This document shows, piece by piece, positions 1 to 11,112 of a DNA stretch of 64,000 bases (position 1 is the stretch's first letter; every line of letters begins with the position of its first letter). The position numbers and the translations under genes were made by a program. This stretch comes from Phytophthora hibernalis (Eukaryota > Oomycota > Peronosporomycetes > Peronosporales > Peronosporaceae), in contig JAAKBF010000343.1 in assembly GCA_012656075.1 (NCBI GenBank), positions 1 through 64,000 of the forward strand. Reading direction: 5' to 3'. Under the pieces are notes generated by a model. That model was not told the origin of the DNA. It did not search any database and saw only the letters and a program-made list of their open reading frames with translations.

Positions 1-949
1 CAACGCCTAACGACAGATACGACACGTACGCATAATTAAAGACGCCGTACGTCAGATAACCTTTAGCCTTAAACAGCCTCTCGAGCTTTCCGTTTGTTTC
101 ATATTTCGAGTGTCCGACACCATGATCAACGACTCAGGCGATGTATTGCGCATACATCTTCCCCTTGTTAACCTAGAGTCCTGTCAGTCCGTCCGTCTGT
201 CCGTCCGTCCTGCTACTGCCCACCTACCTGCCTTTTACTGTATGTCTGCGGGGGCTCTTTCCCATACTACGTTCACCTTTTGTACGGACTGGCACTACCT
301 TCCTGACTGCCCAAATGTTTCAGAAAATTACCAAAATGACCGAGCGTGACGGTTTATAATCGGACTTAACTGCGAACAACTGTGACACGGACTTCGATCG
401 GTAGCACGATCATGACCACATCCGCTCTTCCCATTGGCTGAAAGGCAAACATTTCTGTAGGAGAACGAAACAAACCGATTGGTCAATAACCGCGCAGCGG
501 ACCCCGCTCTGCTGATATAATTTACATAATCATAACAAAACCTGGCGTCCAGACTGCAAATCGGGCGCAGTAGGAGCTGTTTTTGTAATACTCCTTCAGC
601 TCAGGGTCAGACACTGGCATGGGCAAGCAAGACAACAGCGGGCACTGTGCATGTTAAATATCTGCACTTCGCGTACAGTGCACTCTACACGCGCTTTTGA
701 AACATATTGACTCTTTTCGTTGTCCCCGCGGTCGTTGCGGTATGCTATAATTATTTTAGTAACTCCGCCGTATACTATACACTACATACGGTTGTGTGCG
801 ACACACTGTACCATACTAAACTCTGCTTACGGTTGTACAACAATGTATTGTGTATAATTTATGTTGTAAAAGACGTAATGTATACCAGGTACCACAGAGT
901 CCTGTTTAGCATGTACTTCGAAGTAATCACGTATAGTGTATCGCACTTG

Positions 950-1920
950 GGCGTTAAACACTGGCATCCCCACACTATACGCTATACGCTATACGCTATA
1001 CACACTGACACGCCATACATTAAACACTGGCGAACGATGGCACACTATAGACGGGCACACTTTAGAAGGACACGGTATACTTAATACACTTGCACGCTAT
1101 ATACTATACTCTGGACGCTGATACCCTGGCACGCTACATACCGTACTATACTGAACGCTATCATGATACGCTGGGACGCTATACACTACACATTATAAAA
1201 ATTATACGCAGATGGCTGGCATCACTCTATTCACTATACATCGACACGCTAAACACTTTGCACTCACACGCTATGATTAGACAGTGGCACACTTTACGTT
1301 ATACATGATTCGTTGGCACGCTATACTGGTGCGCTGTGCACTAGAGCGCTATACACTATACACTGACGCGCTGTCCACCGGCACGCTATACTCTATACCC
1401 TAGCATGCTGTCACCTTGCACGCTATACACTGTGCACACGAGCGCACTATACACGAGGGCGCTGTACACTGGCACGCTATACTCCGGCGCACTGTATGGA
1501 ACGCTATACATTACATTTTGCACCACAAAATACCCTTTACACAGGCGCACTATACATTACAGTGTACATGTTGGCACACTATACATTACAGGCTGGCACG
1601 CTTTACAGTATACACTGGCACGCTATGTACAGTCGAGCGTTATACACTACCACTGACACGACCAATAGACCCGAGTACGGCTTGCGCGATGACGCTAAGC
1701 TGTGACGAGCCGTTCTTATCAATAGAGACGACACTGGCGCGCACGCAAGTTGCACGAACATTAATCAGCAGTGCTACTATATACCCACTCTTTCGTGTAC
1801 AGTCTACTGTATACACTGACGCACCCGCAAGCTGCACGAACATTAATCAACAGTGCTACTATACACAGTATACGCGGTCGCGCGCTATACAGTATACTAT
1901 AAGTACCCTTTACTGGTGCT
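950..1920. repeat. Degenerate short tandem repeat tract
   Basis: Between about 950 and 1920 variants of 'tggcacgctatacact' recur every 15-25 bases, with many point changes and small indels. The ORFs here are rich in Tyr, Thr, His, Leu and Arg simply because the repeat is translated, so I do not call them genes. Within the tract, 1744-1781 and 1826-1863 are near-identical 38-base direct copies, 82 bases apart. No gene is visible in the rest of 1-2100. Confidence 0.7.
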
Positions 1921-2099
1921 AAACGCACCGAAAACCCTGAGGTGAGAGATATGCGTAGCACGGGTGTGTTTTAAGTGAATTCTGGCAAATTATTATTATT
2001 CAGTGTGTAATTACGCCTAGGTACGCGCGTTGCCTACATCCTCGACTAATTTGTCCTCATTAAAAGCACACTACTCAGTGTACCGCTTCAGCCTACTAT

Positions 2100-3718
2100 A
2101 AACCTTTTAAACTATTTAACTTTTTACCATGTAAATGCACCTAAAAACTCGCCGCTGCGAAGCGGGGCGCCACCTTACTCCTCCAACAAACCATTTCTAC
2201 AGCGTCCGCGTAGCGGGCGCCCAGAGAGCTATTGTAGGCATTATAAACGAATAGAATGCATGGACAGCGTTGTATTCGTTTAGAACACACATGCCTAATA
2301 TGCGGGGTAAGACGGTAGTATTTATTCGGCGAATCTTAAACTTTCTCTGCGTCTAGCTTGACACAACACAGTACACGAGTTAGAATTTCCACTTCCTGCA
2401 ACTGCATGTTTTCTTCAAGAGCGTGTTCGGGTTGTACCAAGACAAGAAGTTCGAAGCATGTACTGTACTCACACAAACCGAACCAAATTCCTTGAGAGCA
2501 TACCTTTTGTGCAGTGGCTCAGGGTCAACTAATTTCAACGTATGTGCATGTATTACCGTACAGCACCTACTGAAAATACACCGAAAATGAGGCAAATTTT
2601 CTGTGTAATAACGATCGAAGTACATGTAGTACGCTGCCGACATGTACCTAGTACGCAGCAAAACAACAATTCAAGAAGATAGCACCAGCCGAAGGGTTAA
2701 ATCTCGCAATTTTGTACAGGTATTCATGATCTGGACCAAGCCTCCTAGCCAGCTCTTCATCCACAACTTACCTAGGAAAGAAGGCTATCGCACGATGCTT
2801 CCGCTGATGCCGTGAACCTATGTCTCACGGCATCTACGGATGCGATACCAACTATTATTATTGTGTAGCTGCACATGTTGGGAAAATGTGTAATGTTATC
2901 ACATCCTTGAGTGCCCAGGACGGAAACTCGGGCAAATGACAGAATCCGTGGTGATCAGATTTTTATGTGCCAACTGACGATTTTGTGTCAGGAGCCGTGG
3001 TGAACAAGCGTGGTTGTGTGTCCAGCCCTCATTGAAAATTGATGTCGCTGCAAGTTGCAGATACAGTGGAGAAGTACGAGAGCACGCTCGCTACCATTTA
3101 GGCCCTGGCGTTCGGCCGCGGAGATCTCCTGCAATGGTGTTCGCATGCAAACATCGAAACATACTCACTGTTCAGGTAAGGTCATAAAACTTCGTGGAAA
3201 GTCTTCGTGGCGCAATTGTCAATGGCCCGCAAGCTTAACCATAATGCTACGGATACCCGTAGCGTAGGGGTATTCATAACATACATCTGCTCACCTACTT
3301 CGTGGAATATAGCGGACGCTGTGCACATGCCTGCGTCTGAAAGCAGATCGATTACCCCCGCCGCCTGAGAGATTTTAAGGCTCGCGTGTGGGTATACGTT
3401 GTCCAGCCCCCAATGATGTATGTTATTAATAGTAGCCTGCATCTGCGCTTGCTGCTTCGCGATAGACTGCACCTCCATACATGTAGCAATGTTGCTGTTG
3501 TTGCAGTGCCAAAACGTACACACTTAGCGAATTTGCGTGTCAGAAAACGTGGTTGACAAATCAAACCACGCCTATCACCACGCTTTCTGCATTTAATTAA
3601 AAATCACAACGGATTTTGTCATTTGCCCCGTTTAACATGTAAATATCTCTTGCTCCTTTCGCCAGAATATATTATAGACGATTATTAAATGGAGCCAAAC
3701 CTGCCGAGTCGTCCGTCA
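2100..3718. other. Gene-poor stretch, nothing assignable
   Basis: I see no recognisable protein, RNA gene or repeat family here. The longest ORF, on the minus strand at 3182-3523, has a plausible composition but no motif I know, so I leave it uncalled. Confidence 0.5.
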
Positions 3719-3972
3719 GAGCATCTCCACCGGGGCTGCCATCCGGCTGTCAAAGCCAAATTTTAGTCGTGAAAATAGCTTTTGGCGATCCACCGCTTCT
3801 GCTATCTCGCTCGTAAAAATAGCTAAGAGCTCTCTAAAGCCAAACACACTGCCATATTTGGCAGCGCGTATAGCATCAGCAGAACCTTTCGCCAGGATCA
3901 AGGTGTTCACTTTTGAACGAGCACTATTGCCTCAAGACAATCCAAGCCGACACATATCGTAGCGCCGAAACC

Positions 3973-4791
3973 ATGACCACGAATTCCAACTCAACAGAGC
4001 CACGCCAACTCGGTCCTACAGACCCCTGCTAAAACGCGCGGCTCAAACTACACGCCAGCCGAAGACACAGTGCTCAGCGAGGCATGGCTACACTCGAGCC
4101 GCAACTCAATTGATGGTGTTTACCAGGCTAGTGATCATTTCTACGGAGATGTGAAAACGGCGTTTGATGCTGAACTTGCACGAAAACAAGAAGCTCACCC
4201 GGAGAGAACGGCAACGTCCTTGATGTCACGATTCCAGACGATCTCCAGAGCAGTGTCTAAGTTTATCGCCTGCTTTTCGGAGGTAGAGAACGTGTGTTCC
4301 AGTGGCCGTGCCCCACTGACATACAGAGCGACGCAATTGCATTGTATCAGTCACGGAATGGTGCGTTCAAGTTCGTGGATTGCTGGTCTATTCTGAAAGA
4401 CTCGGACAAGTGGGGTGCTTGGCTCGAATCCAACAAAAAGTGCAAAGCGGCAAAAAGATCAATTTCACGAGCGCACGGAGACGACAACAAGCGTGGGGTA
4501 CCAAGCAAGCGGGTCGACCCTAACGACTCACTCGCGTCTGAGTTTCTACGCTTGAAGAGACAAGCTGTCCTCTGCCGGCTTCGCGCAGAGGTGGCAAGTG
4601 ATACAGTCAGCAGCGTCAGCAGGGGTGACATGAACGGCAGCACAAGCGTCCACTCCAGTGTCGACACCACCCTCAACAATGACATCACGCACAGCTCCGA
4701 CACGACCAATAACTTCAGCAATTTGTCTTCGAATACCGATACTACCGTTGTCAGTGAAAGCAGCAACATTTTGGAGAAGCAAATGGTATAA
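3973..4791 (+). pseudogene. Harbinger Myb/SANT-like DNA-binding protein, frameshifted
   Basis: This is the second gene of the Harbinger element; in this family it helps the transposase enter the nucleus and bind the ends. A SANT-like start is readable at about 4034 (SNYTPAEDTVLSEAWL), followed by the conserved 'SLMSRFQTISRAVSKFI' block. After 'SSGRAP' the frame must change near 4312 to continue as TDIQSDAIALYQ and then FKFVDCWSILKDSDKW. The ATG at 3973 is one frame off the SANT block, so at least two single-base shifts are present. The C-terminal third (after about 4540) is Ser/Thr/Asp-rich. It converges on the transposase gene with about 40 bases between the stops. Confidence 0.75.
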
Positions 4792-4832
4792 TTGATTTGA
4801 ATACAGCAACGCATTCTGTCGGTTCGGTGCAA

Positions 4833-6204
4833 CTATTCAACTCGTTCTCCCTGCGTATTCCATAGGTGTTCAACAAGGTCGTGCTGTATTTGACCATGCC
4901 GAACCTTGACGCGCAACTTTGAAGTGCGGACGATAAGTTCTGTGACGGTAGGCCGACTAACTTCGAGACGAGGTCGATTTACGGTAATTTGAGGTACGTC
5001 GTCAGGCGGATTGATGTTATCGAAAAGATGCGTGTGTGTTTCATGCTGCTGATACTGGATCTCGTCAAATTGATATTGCTCTGCCTCATCGTCCACTATC
5101 ATGTTGTGCATGATAATGCACGCATGCATCACTTTATCCATTTTGTGAGGGCTCCATAATCGACATGGGAGGTCGAGGATTCGCCAACGAGCCTGCAATA
5201 CGCTGAAACAGCGTTCTACATTTTTCGACAAGCTTCTTGGCACTTAGCAAAATGCTGTCGTTTTTTGCCAAGCGGGCACTGTATCGTCTTCACAAATACT
5301 GGCCACTCTGGGTAAATCCCATCGGCCAACATATACGGCATGTCGTACATGTTACCTAGACGAACAGATATGATAGCGTGAAAAGCTTAGAAAAATTCTT
5401 TTAACCCCCCGATATATCCACCTACCGTTCACGGCGTATGACACCTGCAGCGCTTCACCACGTAGCATTTCATGAAAAATAGGGGACTATTCGAGTATGT
5501 TGATGTCGTTGAGAGACCCCGGGGATCCGAAATTGTAGTGCCATATGCGCAAATTGTAGTCTGCAACTGCTTCAAGGACTTTGGTCGGTTTCTTCTCTTT
5601 TCCTTTGTGCTGGCTTGCGAGCATGACGGGGCAGTTCTTCCACGCCCAGTGCATACAATTAATGGATCCAATCATCCCAACGAAGCCACGCTTGCATTAA
5701 GCTCCAGCAAACGTCTCATTTCGTCAACGGTGGTCGCATGTATTCGCCCGCAAAGCATGCAATAACAGCGTCACAGAAGTGATCGACACACTCAGTCACC
5801 ACTGTCTGTGACATCTCAAGATTTTCATCTACAGAGTCGAAAGACGAGGAATATGCAAGGACTCGCAGCGCTGCAGTGAGCTCTAAAAGACTCGAAATGC
5901 CGATCTTGTCTGTAGCATCTTGCTTCTGAGTGAATTAATCGTTGTGCTCCAACACGCCCAATGATATAGTAGAAAACAATCTCTTGGACATTCGATACCG
6001 CCTCCTGAAGGTTAGTTCGTTGAAAATGGGCTCAGGTCCAAAGTACTGTTGTAGTAAACGAAGAGGGCGAGATTGATACTCTCGCAGTCTATTTGGTCTT
6101 TTACCGGGGTAGGAGCCTCCGCGTCGTCGCGGGACACCTGTGCCCGGTGGTCGCGCATGCAACAACAGCCCCGCGAGTAGCTTTTCTTCCTCATCTTCTT
6201 CCAA
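4833..6204 (-). pseudogene. Harbinger transposase (DDE_Tnp_4 type), decayed
   Basis: Several minus-strand pieces in different frames make up one Harbinger nuclease. The N-terminal part (6204-5935) ends in the LTFRRRYRMSKRLF segment. The core (5675-5487) reads GSINCMHWAWKNCP then FGSPGSLNDINIL. The C-terminal part (5243-4833) reads VERCFSVLQARWRILDLPCR and MHACIIMHNMIVDDE. The family's catalytic triad maps to the residue in 'GSI-x-CMHW' (normally Asp, here Asn), the Asp of 'LNDIN' and the Glu of 'VERCF'. The missing first Asp, the stop codons and the frameshifts all point to an inactive enzyme. Confidence 0.85.
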
Positions 6205-6393
6205 GAGCGAAGCTACTTACTGCAAACCCGTCGGAAGTCCTGTAGATCTCTCCATGTGTTTAACCGACAATATAGCTCTGACGGTGGAGCATCAACTGAC
6301 CAGCGGATAAATAAAAATAGGTTTTGAGCTTTTATGTAATAGAATAGCTTTAGGATAGCAGCCCCGGTGGGGATGCTCTCAAGGGAGCAACTA

Positions 6394-8024
6394 CACCTTT
6401 GCCAGTGCAATATGAGACTGTGCCAGAGCAATGCGAAAGTAATTTACCCAAGATAGTTATATTACGTCATTTATATCACTGGCTCTGAAGCAAAAGAGAT
6501 TAGGGCCAGAGCAAGTGAGACCAACCAGGGCCTCCTTCATTTTCCAATCTACCGACCCGACCACCAGCCAGTATGCCTCGAGCCCAAACCCGCCGATCTT
6601 CCACGACCCCGCCCCGTCGTACCGCGACCGCGGGGAGCGTCAGCGCGTGCTGGACGCGTACGGGGCAGGTGACGACTGGCTAATGGTGGTAAGGTACAAC
6701 AACGTGTCGCGTGCTGCAGCATACCGGCTGTGCAAGTCGGGGATCCCAGCCCGCCCCGGAGAGGAGGTGCTCGCGCCACCTGCGTGAAGTGCACGGACGA
6801 GATGGTGGCGGCGCTGGAGGGATACCTGGAAAACGACTGCCCTTTGACGCTTGTGCAGCTTCAAGACAAGCTCATGGAGCACTTCGAAGTGGATGTCTCT
6901 ACATCTACCATCAGCGCAAAGCTTGTAAGCAAGCTAATTACGTTGAAACAGGTACAAACTTGCTGCATTTTATTATTAACTGTACAAATGTTTTTTTCGT
7001 TTGTTCATTTGGAATTGTTTATTGTTATGGTGATATATGTGCGTGCTTTAGATTCGTAAGGAACCAACCACATGCAACAATGAAGTGAATAAAGCTAAGC
7101 GGTTCACGTTTGCTACTGAACTCGTACGCCACCAAGCCAACGGCGAGTACATTGTGTACTATGACGAGTCCAACTTCAACTTTTCTGCATGTGCACCCAA
7201 GAACGTGCCCCAGTCGGCAAGAGAGCGGTTGTCAAGACGCCCCCATCAAAGGGAAAGAACCTACAGCTACAACGTGCAGTGTCCGTCGAGGATGGACTCT
7301 TGGTGTATCAGCTGCAGCGAGGCAGCATCCGCATGGACGTGAACGCCGCGTTCGTCAATCGTACCTATGAAACGGTGAAGGCGTCCGACACATATCGCGA
7401 GTTCTTCGCGGACAAGAAGGTAGTCATCGTGCTCGACAACGCCCCCGCCCATAACCAAACAGAGGTGCTGTTGGAGGAGGCGATTGCCGAGCACGGTGAC
7501 CTTGAACTGCTGCGACTCGGCCCGTACTCGCCGATGCTGAATCCCATTGAAGGTAAGGGCATAAAATTCTGTAGCTACGCTGTATTGATTATTTTTCTAA
7601 CGCTGTATATGATGCTGCTTTATGCAGGGTGTTTCGGCGTCTTCAAGTCGTGCGTGAAGGCCTACTTGTCGCTGCATCGGCAGCGCATGTTCGTGCAGGG
7701 TGCGCATCGAAGCATGACGGAAGCGAGGATGTTGCTGCTCGAGGATGCTGCCAACGCGTCGATCGGCTGCATAAATCGTCACTTGGTCGTGTCGATGGTG
7801 CTGCACTGCCAGCGCGCTGGCGCGGACGATTTAAAGCTAGAAGTCATGGAGTACGGCGCTTAGTTGTGGTAGTTTAGTAACATGCAATCTCATTTGCCCT
7901 GGAGCTAATATCGTTTGCGTGGGCGGCACCCAATTTAAATTTTAAATTTTGGGCCCAAAATTAAAAAGCCGCAAACAATCCCAGTTTGCTTTCCGTTCTG
8001 TCTCTTATTGCACTGGCAAAGGTG
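6394..8024. mobile_element. Tc1/mariner-type element, copy 1
   Basis: The left end at 6394 (CACCTTTGCCAGTGCAATA) is matched in reverse complement at the right end finishing at 8024, and both are flanked by TA (6392-6393 and 8025-8026). TA duplication is diagnostic of the Tc1/mariner superfamily. The element contains one spliced transposase gene on + and lies only 15 bases from the end of the Harbinger element. A diverged relative with the same terminal CACCTTTGCC-type end sits at 49087-50733. Confidence 0.88.
6573..7863 (+). pseudogene. Tc1/mariner DDE transposase, three exons, frameshifted
   Basis: This gene would cut and paste the surrounding element. Exons: about 6573-6951, 7052-7552 and 7628-7863. 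Introns are GTACAA..TTTAG (100 nt) and GTAAGG..TGCAG (75 nt). An N-terminal HTH-like part (DDWLMVVRYNNVSRAAAYRL) leads to CVKCTDEMVAALEGYL. All three DDE catalytic blocks are present: YYDESNFN, VIVLDNAPAH and LNPIEG. Frameshifts occur near 6620, near 6760 and at the TTTT run 7181-7184, so the copy cannot encode the full protein as read. Exon 3 is 236 nt in both copies in this window, and both intron positions match copy 2 exactly. Confidence 0.82.
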
Positions 8025-8606
8025 TATTAATATAGTGTAGCGTTCTCGGTGCCGTTTTTGTCGAGAGTTACTATCGAACACACACAAACACTGTGACAGG
8101 CATTGTTTTGGCTACATGTACCGGTACTGCACTCTTCTTGCATGACATGTTTTAGTCCTGAGCTTCACAATGTCAGCTCGTTCAGTGAGCAAGGCACGTC
8201 TTTTAGGTGGTTCTGTTTATCAGCATCCGATATCTGTCATCGAGCTAGATTTCAGCCTTAAATTCGTGACAACTCTTCAAACCACTCAAGTTCTCCAGAG
8301 CCGTACATGTAGATCTGAGCTGGAGCGACCAACACCGAAATTCGAGGCGACAAGTGTTGTGCATTGCACAATGTGCATGAACGACGTAGTAGTGGAAACG
8401 AGAAGAGACGTTTTCTAGAATGATAATATCATTCTCCAGGGTATCACGCGTTCCCGACAGCAACTATCGTCGATGTTGGTCCATTTTTCTGGGTTTGAGC
8501 TCAACTTCGTCATTTCTTAATTTTTAGGTAAGTTAACAGTTGATAAGCTTCCACCAGCGAAGGTGTGTGGAAGACTACTGGTACCCGATATGCTGTAGCG
8601 AAATTG
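8025..8606. other. Intergenic, nothing found
   Basis: No coding similarity, RNA gene or clear repeat is visible between the mariner element and the START/FYVE gene. Short ORFs on both strands here overlap each other and have no motif. Confidence 0.5.
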
Positions 8607-10117
8607 TTAGTTGTCGGTACGGAATCTTACACCCCGCAAACTCGTTGGCTCTCGCGTAGCTTCGCTGGGTTGTGATGACCAATCTTGAAATCTTGGGTCA
8701 GTAACAGGCGGCCTCTGTGTCCCTCTAGCATCACGTGGTGTTACGACTGGGCCACTGCGGCTAAGGTTGGTTGCTCCTCCTCTTCGTTGAAAGGCACGGG
8801 TATCAGCATGTTGGTACTCTGAGTATGATCGGCCTCCTCGAGCATTTAACGGGGTCTGGATGGCTGGAAACATAGACTGCGGTGTTGCTGGCAGCAGGCG
8901 GTCGGATGACGTCTCGAGGCTACTGAGAGCCATGTCCCAGACAGACTGCTTCTTAGCCTCAAACATACACACCAGGCAGAAACGAAACGCGCACTGCTGG
9001 ACTGACCCAGTGTCCGACACATCTACAGTCATCTTCTTCACCACGCTGCATTTTCCGCACATAGCTCGACGACAGATCCGACAGGCGCCACCCGACCCTG
9101 ATGAAGACAGCGAGAACTTGGTCAAGCTTTTGTGGCAGGATTCACAAGTACTCGCCGCGGTCTCTGTCTGACGGGAGCGATCGCCCTTGTGCCTCATGAG
9201 CCACGCGAGTTTCTTGATATAGGCGTAGTCAACGACGCCCGTACAGCAGATAGCACCCTCAGCGGCGATAGCAACCGATACGCGGCCCGGCATTTCACCA
9301 CGAGAGTCAAAGAAGCCGAGAGTGTAGACTTGGATTTTGCCAGGCCCTCCTTGACGAAAAATATAACAGAAACTCATTTTCCACGCACGATGCCCATGTC
9401 AGTGAGCTCAGGAATGGCCCGCAACGTCACCGAGTGCATCAAGAAGTATCCGACGCGCTGACCCTTTGAATCAAGCGTGAGCCCCGAAGCCTCCATGATG
9501 AGAAAATCTCGCTGCTGCACAATAGTCGAAAGCACCGCCGGGTGCTCTTTCGCAAACCACTTGATGCCAAGAAACCGATACGGGTCTCGCGTGGTTGGTC
9601 CTCGGATGGTGGCTAGGATCCGAGAATCATCCAATTTGTCATTGATATGCGAGCTCCGCAATTTCCAGGCCTCGTCGGTCGATGCAAAACATCCGTACAT
9701 ACAGTCGTCCAAATTGCCGTCCACGATACCGTGCAACGCCATTAGAGATACACCCTGCGGCTTCATCCTTTCCATGATGCTGTTCTCACCAAAAGCGGAT
9801 GACGACGACAACGACGTATCTCTGTTGGCGGTTGGCCCCTTCTCTCCGGATGAAGATGACCCGCCACTTGACCAGGAATCCAATGACGATTTGGAGCTTC
9901 TACTGGAACGTTGACGCTGACGAAACACGTGCAATCCATCCTTTGCGCGAATATGGCTCCACTGCGAGTCTCTAAACGACGCTCCGTCAGCGAGAAAAGC
10001 GTCATTGGCAGCAACGATCTCCTTGACAACGTTATCGGCTTCCTCGGCGAACGCGACTTGTTGTTCTTGGGACAGCTCCACATCAGGAAACGCATTTGGC
10101 GGCAGCGTGAACTTCAT
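8607..10117 (-). CDS. START-domain protein with FYVE-type zinc finger (one frameshift)
   Basis: This is a lipid-binding protein of the large oomycete START/FYVE family, probably acting at membranes; the specific ligand is unknown. I place the start at the internal Met at 10117 (MKFTLPPNAFPDVELS), the usual family opening. The START-like part runs from about residue 20 to 300 (IRGPTTRDPYRFLGIKW, VVDYAYIKKLAWLMR). A Cys-rich FYVE-like finger follows (CESCHKSL, CRICRRAMCGKC, FCLVCMFEAKK). The C-terminus is Ser/Arg/Pro-rich and disordered. The frame breaks at about 9375, where the upstream part ends in GIVRGK-stop and the downstream part opens with MSFCYIFRQ. One extra base in the four-base A run (plus-strand T run 9377-9380) joins them into about 503 residues. 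It is probably an intact gene with a base-call error. It is divergent from the LRR gene. Confidence 0.8.
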
Positions 10118-10171
10118 CGTCTTGCTCCCAGAAGTCAAAAGTGGTTGTGGTTGCTCTCTTGCAGTGGCCAC

Positions 10172-11112
10172 CCATGGGCCATGGCTTCCCGATCCTATTA
10201 AGCTCTTGATGTCTCAGGATGTAGCTGCTCTTGAACATACAGGATAATCTGCGGGTAATCACCATCTCAAAGCATTACATCCCTCTTGGGATCGCGGAAG
10301 AGTTTAGGATTCGAGCGGCTTCGGCGTTTGCATGAATGGAATCGTCATTGAGTTTTGGAACCGAGTTGAAAGTTTCAACTCGAAACCCCGGGCCACAGTT
10401 TGCATTCGTATCGGATACATTAGTATTCATTGCCTTGGATAAAAGTGGTGGAGAGCAAGGAACACCATCGCCGTGGATTTTGGGTTGGTGCAACGAGGGT
10501 TGGTGGAACGAACAAGCACAGCTTCCTGGATGTTGAAGTTTGTAACGCATCGCTGTTTGGAGCGTAAACGTAATGTGGTACGTAATTTGGACGAGCGAGC
10601 AACAGAGCTTCTCGGTAAATCGGACAACCTCAACTCATTGCTCGTTGTCCCCGGCACGCACACACAACTTGTATAATAAATCCAGCAGAAAGCTTCCAGC
10701 GGGCAGATGAGGCTTTCGCAACTGCAGATCAGTTCTCACCAGGAAGAGGATCGACTCCACCGAGATCAACATGAAAAAGCGTGACACCTCCAAGCCACCA
10801 AAGCCACAAAACGAGATCGAGTGACAAAGCCTGCAACGGCCCAAAAGTTTGCAAAATACAGGTTCTAAGTTAGAACCAGTATTTAACCCGGTGTTATGAA
10901 GCACATCAACACTCTGCTCAGCGAGAACAGGTCAAGTAGAGAGCTGCTGTATCTTCGAGTTCCGGTTTTCAAACACGGTTTGCCCGACTGAAAACTTGAC
11001 TGCAACCTCAATTCCAATGGACGCACTGGATGCTCTGCAATTAGCATTGTGAGGTGGCGGCCACTCCGGAGAGACGCATGATCCCCTATTTCGTAAGCGC
11101 GGCATATGCATC
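10172..11112. other. Intergenic region between START/FYVE and LRR genes
   Basis: No gene is supportable here. It holds the promoter regions of the two divergent genes. A perfect inverted repeat with 10-base arms and a one-base centre (cgagttgaaa-g-tttcaactcg) lies at 10362-10382. I could not recognise a core promoter motif with confidence. Confidence 0.5.

Larger units (their letters stand above)
3719..6378. mobile_element. PIF/Harbinger DNA transposon, complete ends
   Basis: The ends are inverted repeats: 3719-3744 starts GAGCATCTCCACCGGGGCTG and 6353-6378 is its reverse complement with two mismatches. The element is flanked by the same three bases, TCA, at 3716-3718 and 6379-6381. Three-base duplications and two tail-to-tail genes (a Myb/SANT-like protein on + and a DDE transposase on -) are hallmarks of PIF/Harbinger. 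Both genes are frameshifted, so this copy is probably immobile by itself. It was found by direct comparison of the two ends, and element length is 2660 bp. Confidence 0.88.

Noticed and set aside
707..1922. Overlapping ORFs of up to 168 codons
   Set aside because: They are translations of the degenerate short tandem repeat, open in several frames at once, with no protein motif.
3182..3523. 113-codon minus ORF as a real gene
   Set aside because: No motif, no neighbouring exon and no repeat of it elsewhere; too weak to call.
8607..9377. Two separate overlapping genes or programmed frameshift in the START/FYVE locus (ATGA overlap)
   Set aside because: The two parts form one known domain arrangement, the break is at a homopolymer, and the same kind of break recurs in unrelated genes.
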